Assembly (NCBI RefSeq): GCF_958979055.1
Contig: NC_084888.1
Location: forward strand, 28,126,804 to 28,190,803
Direction of reading: 5' to 3'
Origin: Alnus glutinosa
Taxonomy: Eukaryota; Streptophyta; Magnoliopsida; Fagales; Betulaceae
DNA: 64,000 bases
Shown here in pieces: positions 56,547 through 64,000 of this stretch. The translations under genes were made by a program, and so were the position numbers. Below the pieces are notes generated by a model that saw only the letters and a list, made by a program, of their open reading frames with translations, was not told the origin of the DNA and did no database searches. Within the stretch, counting starts at the first letter, position 1. Each line of letters begins with the position of its first letter.

Positions 56547-57766
56547 TGTTAAATGTATCTGTGTGTGTTCATTTAGCATGCCTTCTTCGTAGTTCTTTTT
56601 TTTTTTTTTTTTTTTTGTGCGTCTTTCTTGCTGATGGGCTGGATGTATCTATATAACGCATATGCATGAAATTAAGCAGATAGTTTTAGTGTTGTACTTT
56701 GACGAAGATTCCAGCCCATGCTTTTGGAGATCTAGGGGCAACAAAGATTAATATATAAATATACTTAAAAGTACCGTTTATCTATCTGTGAACATAGTTC
56801 GAGATCGTGGTGTTTGTATGATGAACATGTTCCAGCAACTTTCATGGAGTGAGGTGCCAAGATTATTCTCTGCAGTAGTGTAAGTGCATAAAATTTATGG
56901 AATTTCACATTTTCTTTCATGGTGGACTGTTTTAAATAGAATATTAGAGCTGGAGTTGCATAGGTAAGGGTAACTCTTCTGGACAGGTAAAAAAAGTTGT
57001 TTGATAATGCTAATAAAAAAGTTTAATCTATTTTGAGAAAGAAGAAGAAGTAGGTTAAACTATTCCAATTCAACTATTTTCTTCGATGGAGCGGTGACAA
57101 TGAGATGGACCCCATGTAGCACTAGCACAAGATCTGGAGAAGAAGTCCAATTGGTCAACCTTTTCCAATTGAATCTTTTGCATGAACTAACGAAGTACCA
57201 CAACCTGGTCCACCCTTCTGGCTTTCTGCTATATCCGTACGCGTTTCATGCATTTACTATATATCTGCAGACTTAAATTTATGCGGTTTCAGACTGAAAA
57301 AATGAGAATCACCATTTTATCAAGTCAAGCTTTACAAGCCTAATTTGTCTAAAGCACGGTCAAAAGCGTGTGGAGGACGGTCCGGCTCCGGCTCGTAGGG
57401 TTTTAAAATTCGCCCATGAAAGCCGGGTGAGAAAATGAGGGGAGGGTTTTCTGGCGTGGAGGAGGGAGGAGAACGAGGGAGATTGTTGTACTGATGAGTA
57501 CTGACGAGTGATATAATGGTGGGATTGTGACAACGCTCATGTAGCAGTGAAGATCTTCTACACTCTATTTTGAAAATCTCAAGTAAAATCATTTCGCTCT
57601 TATTACAGTGCGCCAGTGACAGTGATGTTGATAGATGGGTATGCCTTTTTATTTGACAAGCTCATGCCCATCGGTATCTATATATATACTTGGCTGCCCA
57701 AATTTTACTCCCTATTTTCACTAAAAAAAATTACATTTCTTTACTATTTTAACTTATCGAACTTAC

Positions 57767-57797
<31 letters not shown>

Positions 57798-57973
57798 GGC
57801 ACTTAGAACATTCACAATATTGAACTCTAATTTTTTTTTAAAAAAAAATAAAATAAAAATAACCCTAAAAGTTTGTTTTTATTAATTTAGCTAGTTACTT
57901 TTTAAAATTATTAAATAACAAACTTTTTAAATATTTATCTACTTTAAATAACTAGCATGTTATATTGATAGAG
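56547..57973. other. ERF 3' region and unassigned DNA
   Basis: The ERF 3' UTR probably extends a few hundred bases (T-run at about 56598-56617). At 57330-57600 the minus strand is G+C richer and open for 86 codons, but no family or splice support was found. No gene is called. Confidence 0.4.
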
Positions 57974-57987
57974 TTAACTTATAAAAG

Positions 57988-58993
57988 TTTTTTCTTTTTT
58001 TTTTGAGAGAAAGAAAATCTTTCATTGAGATCAAAAAGCGTTACAACAACAGACACCACAAGGGTGAAGCATAAAACAGACACCCTAAAGGTGTACAAAC
58101 ATCTCAATACAATACAGGCAGTTGCTACTAAATAAAACCCAACTAACAGAATGATGCCTTTGCGTTGACATACACCTTTACTTGAACAGGAAGTCGGTCA
58201 CACATTCTGGGCGACTGCCAATGACTAGATTAATGTACGTACAAAGCAAACTGTCCAAAGAAACACAAACTATAACAAAACAGGAAAAGCTCAACGGAGG
58301 AAGCTGTCTGCCGGGAAGGCCACCGCCTGTGGCGGCCCGTGTGATGCACGCGCCGGCACCAGAAAACAAGCCCAACAACCCTGAAGCGCCAAAAGCCTCC
58401 GATCATCACCAGAACCACCATACACTGCGAAAAAACCCGGTTTGCAGCCCTCACGCGCGATCCGAACCGAAAACCACCCAGGCGCGTGAAGGCCACGCGC
58501 CGATCACCGAGAGACCGCACAGCCGTGGAGAGCGGCTAGAGCACCAGAGACTGATGACGAACACAGCTAACAGGCGCGTGTCCACCAGAAGACGGCGAAA
58601 ACTTGTAGATCTAGCCTCCAAAAAATCTGACAGTGAACAACACACCACAAACTCCGCCATCGACACACCATGGGTGACTAATCCCCACTGACACCTTCAC
58701 CAAAGAACTCTCCTGCCTATACAAACTAAAACCAGAAAACCTAAACACCCACCGGATTCACACCGGGGCGACTAAAGCTTCCACAACCCTAAAGGTCGGA
58801 AGACTCAACTACAAACAAAAGAACCATCTTAGCAACAAAGACTAAGATGGCCAAAACAAAAAAACCCAGGGAGGAGGGAGGCATGAAAGCCTCCCCCCCC
58901 CCCCCCCCCAAAACCAAGACAAACTGCCAGCTCTCTCTCTCACTAGAAAAACGGGAGTCTCTCTCACTAGAAGAAAGATTTGAGTATATTATA
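57988..58993 (-). mobile_element. Non-coding ~1.0-kb poly(A) retroposon with 14-bp target duplication
   Basis: TAACTTATAAAAGT occurs at 57974-57987 and 58994-59007. On the minus strand the element starts near a CTAGTGAGAGAGA repeat, has an 18-base poly(G) followed by GGCTTTCATGCCTCCC, and is G+C rich with GGCGCGTG-type words. It ends CAATGAAAGATTTTCTTTC plus poly(A) (T-run at about 57988-58003 on the plus strand). No RT, endonuclease or zinc-knuckle motif appears in any frame. Its layout resembles the 1160-2101 element, including an AGATCTACAAG block. Confidence 0.78.
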
Positions 58994-59067
58994 TAACTTA
59001 TAAAAGTATTGAATGCATTAAATTTCACTCAAGCCAAACGGTTTGAAAACATTCAATGTAAAAAATA

Positions 59068-60005
59068 GAGAAAAATTACAATTTAGCACTTCAAACTCTC
59101 AGCAGTTTTTCAAGTAACCTCACAAATTGCCAACACTTAAAGTTTGACCTCCAAAACTACCAAAATGTGTTAAAAATACTCATTTTTATCAAAATATGCA
59201 TATAATACTCCTGCCATATGTCATTCTTCAATTAAAAAAATAATAAAACAATAATAATAATAAAAAAACAACTAAAATTTTATTTCTTCTTATTATTTTT
59301 TTTATAAAAAAAATGATTGTTTGGGATAGGGCTGGGCATGGGATAGGGAGGAGCAGATTTTCTCCATTTTTCCCAACCCTGCAACCTTACGGGTTTAGAA
59401 AATCTCACCCGTGAACCGCAAAAAATGAGTTATATTCGTGCGGGGCGAGTTGGTGTGGGGATGATTGATGTGGGGCAGGGTTTGTGGGTTGGGCGGGGCG
59501 GGGCGGGGGCAAAATAGATTGCTAAAGCTTGGAAAAAAGACGTACCTGAGAGAACTCGAGCACTTGCAGATTCTGCAATGATAAGAAAAGTTTAGCCTTT
59601 TTCAACAATATACTGGGAAAGCATAGTGAAACTCTGAAAAACCAACTGTCGGCACCTTAGAACGAAACCCGTGATTCCGTGAAGCTCCAAAAATACTTGC
59701 AAACCCAAAAAATGAAGTAAACAAACCACCAGCAAAACAATAAACCACCGAAAAATACAACAACAAACAATGAAGATTGAAGAGTCGAATTAAGAAATTA
59801 CCAAAATGAAGAAAGAAGGGACTGAGGAAGGCAAGAATGAGAGAGGGTGAAGAAGATGAAGAGCGGCGTAGCTTCTGAAACCCTAAACCTAAGTGTGTTG
59901 TGTGCACCATGCGGGGTGAAGAACAAGGGAAGGCTGAAGAGAAGAGAAAAATGAAGTGTCTAGAACAGGTTGCGGCTTTAGGGTTAAATGAAAAGTCAAG
60001 AACTT

Positions 60006-60037
<32 letters not shown>

Positions 60038-60537
60038 CATTTTTTTTGTTACTTGCCGGGCTAGGCTTCGGGATTTTTTAAAAACCCAACCTGCAACCCG
60101 CCCCGCAAGGGTATGCCAAAATCCAGCTCGTACCCACAAATTTATAACTGGAAACCGGTTGGGGCGAGGTGCGGTTTTTGCACACTCCTAAAATTAGCCA
60201 CCCCCAGAAGTAGTCGGTGTCACCTCTAGGGTGGCTTTCAGGCCACCCCAAAATGGATACAGGGGTGGCCCGAAAGCTACCCCAGAGGTGGTGCCGGCCA
60301 CCCCCCTCCCCAAGGTGGCAGCCACCCCAAACACCCATTTCTTTAAAAAAATAAAATAAAAAATTTTAGTTTTTTAAAGTTTTTAATTTTTTTTTTAGTT
60401 TTTTTAATTGAAAAATAATATGTGACAGAAGTATTATACGCATATTTTGACAACATGGACATTTTTAAACTTTTTAGTACTTTGGAGGGCCAAAGTCCAA
60501 GCGTTGACAGTTTGGGGAACTAAATTATAATTTTCTC
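59068..60537. mobile_element. Foldback MITE with GC-rich core, enlarged by a nested insertion
   Basis: The left end GAGAAAAATTACAATTTAGC mirrors the right-end reverse complement GAGAAAATTATAATTTAGTT. The arms continue with CAAACT, GCCAACACTTAAAGT-like and ATATGCATATAATACTCCTG blocks. The GCCACCCC/GGTGGC core is at 60195-60330. The apparent length of 1470 bp results from an inner element at about 59331-60191. The flanks show no clean duplication. Confidence 0.7.
59331..60191. mobile_element. hAT-like element nested in the foldback MITE, possible captured gene 5' end
   Basis: The ends are TAGGGCTGGGCATGGGA and, in reverse complement, TAGGAGTGTGCAAAAACC. Subterminal GGGCGGGGC and CCCGCCCCGC clusters match the 61567-62241 element. 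No 8-bp flanking duplication is visible. On the minus strand, about 59920-59780, the sequence looks like a plant transcript start (TTTAGGGTTTCAGAAGC, then CT-rich leader bases and TTCATTTTG|GTAATTTC as a donor), suggesting a host gene fragment inside. Confidence 0.5.
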
Positions 60538-61566
60538 AAAATTTATTGATAACAAGCTTGTTAAATGGTATTTTTGTAGATTTTGTTAAATTTTTTTTAA
60601 AAAAACCAAATATAAAGAGCTCATATTGAGTGCTCTTCCATCGTGTAGCATTTTAATTATTCACTTTCATTCTTCCAACTAAGTATTATTTTTCAAAAAA
60701 AAAAAAATTCCTTTCATCAATAATCATATTTGTGAATATTTGTCTTTTTTTAACCGTCGTAGTTTTAACAATTTATCTTTTCGTAAGGATCCTAACCAAT
60801 TTTAAGAACTTCAAATTGAAAGATTAGCTTAATATGCATTAATAATATTAAGTTAGATTTTATTTATATAAACTATGTTGATCCAAGTATAGAAAATCAA
60901 GCTCTTCTTTTTACTGTGTCGAATTATTACCAATGCTAGCTACTATATAGTTCTGTTTTCACTTTGGATCAGTACTTCCAGTAGCAGTAACAAATACTAG
61001 TTCAATCTTTTCCAGTGTTATACAATCCAGTAATTTAAAATGTTAGGAATGTTGAAATCTGGTAGTTTGTAGAAACTTTGATCTTACCTTCTCTAGCTTG
61101 ATTGAATATCATGGTAATTTGCAAATTTTGGAAATTTTGGCTAGCTTAGTGAGAGTGCTTTCTATCCATTTTAATTATTAACTTTCACTATTTCAAACTA
61201 TATACCAACGTTCCTCCCGAATTATTAAAAAAATAGACAAAAAAATTCCAAAAAAATTAAAAACGAAAAAGAAATTCTCAAGAACTGAGCCCACCCCATT
61301 GGCCTTTTGTTCCATTTAAGGCGTGGTTAACCTCACGGTATCAAAAATTCAGTAGGGTAGGTGCAACAAACAGCAGGAACCGGTACAGAATTAACAAGAA
61401 TATTCAACACTTTGTTTAAAGTTTTAATTACAACCCTTGTCTGCCTAGTTCTGCTCTTAAACAGCCGTCCCATGTTCTGGTTTTTGAAGATTGAAAGACA
61501 AATATATATATATATATATATATACCTGCAAGAACTGTTCAATGTACAAAACAATTCAATCTTGTC
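60538..61566. other. A+T-rich spacer with a weak direct repeat
   Basis: No gene. A segment near 60640-60690 (CATTTTAATTATTCACTTTC) recurs in changed form near 61168-61200, suggesting a worn duplication. A TA tract of 24-26 bp lies at about 61501-61526. Confidence 0.4.
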
Positions 61567-62241
61567 TAGGAGTGGGCATGGGGTGTTGCACTTTTTCGCC
61601 TTTTTTGGCCCCGCCCCACACTTATACGGGTTGGAAATTTCCAACTTGCAATCCGCACTTAATAAAGATAGCACGTGCGGGGCGGGGATTGAGGAGCGGG
61701 GCGGGTATTTTGAGTGGCATTTACGTAATTTTGATTTTATTTTGTAAAAAATAAAAATTCAAAAAAATACTGGTTTTTTTAATAAAAAAATTAAATTCAT
61801 ATTATTTTTTCACATAATCTTATGAATGCAAAGTCAGATTTTTAGGGAATCCACTCTGTTTCATTAAAGAAAAAAATTATAATTTCAAAGCTTCTTAAAT
61901 TTAGTCATTCAACATGTTGACACATATCTTTCAATCGTTCCTATTTCCATACAAAAACATTTTTCATGGAATTAGCCTTGTAAACTAAACTAAAAGTCCT
62001 ATTAATTATAAGATAAAATTCTAAAAAACATGATTTTTTTTTTCTCTCCTCTGCGCAGGGTGGGGCGGGGACCCGCATTTTTTGAAAGGCTAAACCTGCA
62101 ACCCGCCCCACCCCGCATAAATTTCTCAAATTAAGACCCTAACCCCCAAAAATACTCGAAAACCTGGTCTTCTGCGGGGCGTGGCGGAGAGTGGCGGGTG
62201 CTGTAGGGCGGGGCGGGGATTGCGGATTTTGCACACCCCTA
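61567..62241. mobile_element. Non-autonomous hAT element, 675 bp
   Basis: The ends are TAGGAGTGGGCATGGGG and, in reverse complement, TAGGGGTGTGCAAAATCC. The flanks ATCTTGTC (61559-61566) and ATGTTGTC (62242-62249) match at 7 of 8. Both subterminal zones are rich in GGGGCGGGG or CCCCGCCCC. The middle is A+T rich with no transposase. Confidence 0.8.
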
Positions 62242-62468
62242 ATGTTGTCTAAGTAATAAAATAGGCGAAATAACTTCCTTATGTTGCTGCGGAGATTTAA
62301 GCTGGCCGTTCAAGAAATATGTTTAAGGCTTTCTTGACCATCCTGTTAAAGTATCGGTGAAGTGATTAAAATTACCTCTTTTTATAAATAATTAAATTTT
62401 TAACGAGAAGATATAAATTTTTCTGTTAAAATTTTATATTTTTTTATTATAATATGTTGGTTTTTAAA

Positions 62469-63430
62469 TGTTGGCTACATTTTGACGACAAAATGTTTAT
62501 TTTTGAAGAACTTGGACTCAGAACACTAAGAAACTTCTAGAAGACAAGATTTTCAGCAATATCCAAACAGGTAGAAGTTGTGTCCGGACACAAGTTACAG
62601 AAAGTCTCAAATCAATCAACATGTCTGAACAGCCTCAAGTCATGTCCAAACACAACTGGCAGTAAGTCTGTGTTCTCAACATGTCCGAACATTCCAACGG
62701 ACATAACTTCTAGTAAGGTCCTATTCTCAACATGTCTGGACAGCCTAGCGGACACAAGTTCCAAAAAGTACCTGTTATGCAAGATATCCAGACACAGAAG
62801 ACAAGACAGCGGACACATAACAGTTTCTTGCAAATGTCCGGACACTAGGACAACATGTCCAGACATGCTTCACATAAAGTTTACTTTCTGATATATGTCC
62901 GAACACGCGATGACATGTTTGGACACCACCGTCTAAAAATCTGTTCTTGACCTGAATTAGGGTTTCCATAGCCTATTTAAATGGGCTTCTAAGCAGCTAG
63001 CGTCTCTTTAAGAATTCCTGTAGAGAATATCATTGTGCTAAGAGAAGATTATTTAGACTTAAACAAATTTATGTATTTCTCTTAGAGTCTTTGATGTATT
63101 TTGTTGTTCATTGTTTAACCATTGAATTCTAATCAAGGAGGAACTCCAATTAAGGAAGTCAATAGAAGAACTCTCAAGAAGGGTCTGGGAAAGAGGCAAA
63201 CACGTATGCGCTTGTTATAATTCAAGAGAGTGACTACTGCAAATGGTTGTGAGTACTACGAACTTCTTATAATTAGCTATTTCTTATGATAATTAATTTC
63301 TTGGGTTTGGCTGACCTTGAGTGGTTTTTCTTTTTGGTAAAAAGAGTTTCCACTTCGTAACCAAATATCTGTGTTATTTACTTTTATTGCTTTACATATT
63401 TGGTTAACTGTTTGGTTGAAGTTGCTTAGG
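62469..63430 (+). mobile_element. Copia-type solo or truncated LTR
   Basis: It begins TGTTGGCTACATTTTGACGA, an LTR-like start. It carries a TGTCCGGACA repeat cluster at 62581-62925, a TATA-like CCTATTTAAATGGG at about 62970-62984, and an R/U5-like C+T-rich tail with TTTCCACTTCGTAACC. No CCAACA end or internal region follows; the 3' end merges with a MITE half at about 63440. Confidence 0.6.
62581..62925. repeat. Cluster of ten TGTCCGGACA-like palindromes
   Basis: TGTCYRRACA-type 10-mers start at 62581, 62622, 62643, 62682, 62733, 62785 (one mismatch), 62835, 62856, 62896 and 62916, with additional half-sites such as GCGGACACA. They sit in the U3-like part of the LTR, 45-400 bases before its TATA-like site, as enhancer repeats would. 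Confidence 0.85.
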
Positions 63431-63439
63431 AATCTATAA

Positions 63440-63650
63440 TTATTTTCATAATTGACATGTGTCACCATCTTACTGGCATTAATGTGGCGCCTAATGAAAT
63501 CTGTTAAAAATTTTAACAGAATTTGACTCCGGAGAGTAATTTGTAAATTAAGCTAACAACAAAAATCTCTGAATTAATTTTGATACCGAAGGGAGCGATT
63601 TGTAATTTAAACGAACCACATGGATCAATAGTATAATTTTTTCTATATTA
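63440..63650. mobile_element. Single arm of the 52526-type foldback MITE
   Basis: ATTGACATGTGTCACCATCT, then AATCTGTTAAAAATTTTAAC and AATTTGACTCCGGAG, match the right arm of the element at 52526-53185 in the same order, ending near ATGGATCAATAGTATAA. The left arm and core are missing, so it is a truncated relic. Confidence 0.65.
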
Positions 63651-64000
63651 TAACCTATAAGTAAAAAAACAACATTTGAAAGGCATTACTAAACAAAATA
63701 TATTGTTTAGGAATGGCATTACCAAACAATAATACTTTTTATTTTATTATTTTATTAATTATTGACTCTCAAATCAAATAATAGGTAACTATAGATTGGT
63801 TGTTAAACCACGCTTTTTGGAATAGTTTTACTTCCTAGGAAAAAAAACATAATAAACAATACAAAACATTCCAAACCACTTACACCTTTATATCACATCA
63901 CAACTAAAAAATTAAAAAATAAAATCTCTAAAAAATTATGACAAATAAATAATATTTCTATCAACACTTCGTTATATATATATATATATATAATGATCGA
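63651..64000. other. A+T-rich end of window
   Basis: Nothing beyond low-complexity A+T DNA and a TA repeat at about 63977-63990. Confidence 0.5.

Noticed and set aside
58182..58691. 169-codon plus-strand ORF, basic and Pro-rich
   Set aside because: It is antisense to the 57988-58993 retroposon and has no family features; G+C-rich DNA keeps the frame open by chance.

Overview
The window is nuclear DNA from a flowering plant, most likely a woody eudicot. The evidence is short exons in long A+T-rich introns with plant GT-AG signals, plant-only gene families (PPR, AP2/ERF, plant acetylornithine aminotransferase and isopropylmalate dehydrogenase), and a dense mix of LINE, TRIM, hAT and Mutator-like miniature elements. 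The recurrent GGTGGC/GCCACC-cored foldback elements suggest a Fagales-like tree to me, but that is only an impression. There is no rRNA, tRNA, CRISPR or bacterial-type operon.

Seven protein genes can be supported. (1) A PPR gene on the minus strand runs off the left edge (1-980). (2) A chloroplast 3-isopropylmalate dehydrogenase gene (6972-18038, 11 exons, 406 aa, leucine synthesis) is stretched to 11 kb by LINE and TRIM insertions in introns 3 and 5. (3) A BRIZ1-type E3 ligase gene (25233-32188, 12 exons, about 495 aa) has one GC-AG intron. (4) A flotillin-like gene lies at 35449-37805 (3 exons, 479 aa). (5) An F-box/LRR gene lies on the minus strand (38656-40077, uninterrupted CDS, probable 5' UTR intron). 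(6) An acetylornithine aminotransferase gene lies at 42631-44704 (3 exons, 451 aa, arginine synthesis). (7) An intronless AP2/ERF gene with a C-terminal EAR-like LxLxL motif lies at 55797-56546. I joined the exons by eye using reading phase and splice signals. The genes are independent housekeeping or regulatory loci, not a cluster.

The rest is transposon-derived. About 45-55.7 kb and 56.5-64 kb contain no gene I can support. Many insertions can be bounded by target-site duplications (TSDs) read directly: a 942-bp non-coding poly(A) retroposon (14-bp TSD), a 362-bp TRIM (CCTAG), a 5'-truncated LINE (20-bp TSD), a hAT-type element (GTTTGGGT), a solo LTR (ATGAT), another ~1-kb non-coding retroposon (14-bp TSD), and several long-arm foldback elements with 9-bp TSDs. 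Two same-family LINE copies in one intron act as filled and empty sites for each other and confirm two nested MITEs.

The most unusual observations are: a set of foldback elements with related ends, dissimilar arms and a shared GC-rich GGTGGC/GCCACC core; ~1-kb non-coding poly(A) retroposons that look like LINEs stripped of their ORFs; a tandem duplication that placed a decoy copy of the exon-2 splice acceptor in the isopropylmalate dehydrogenase gene; and a head-to-head TRIM array.
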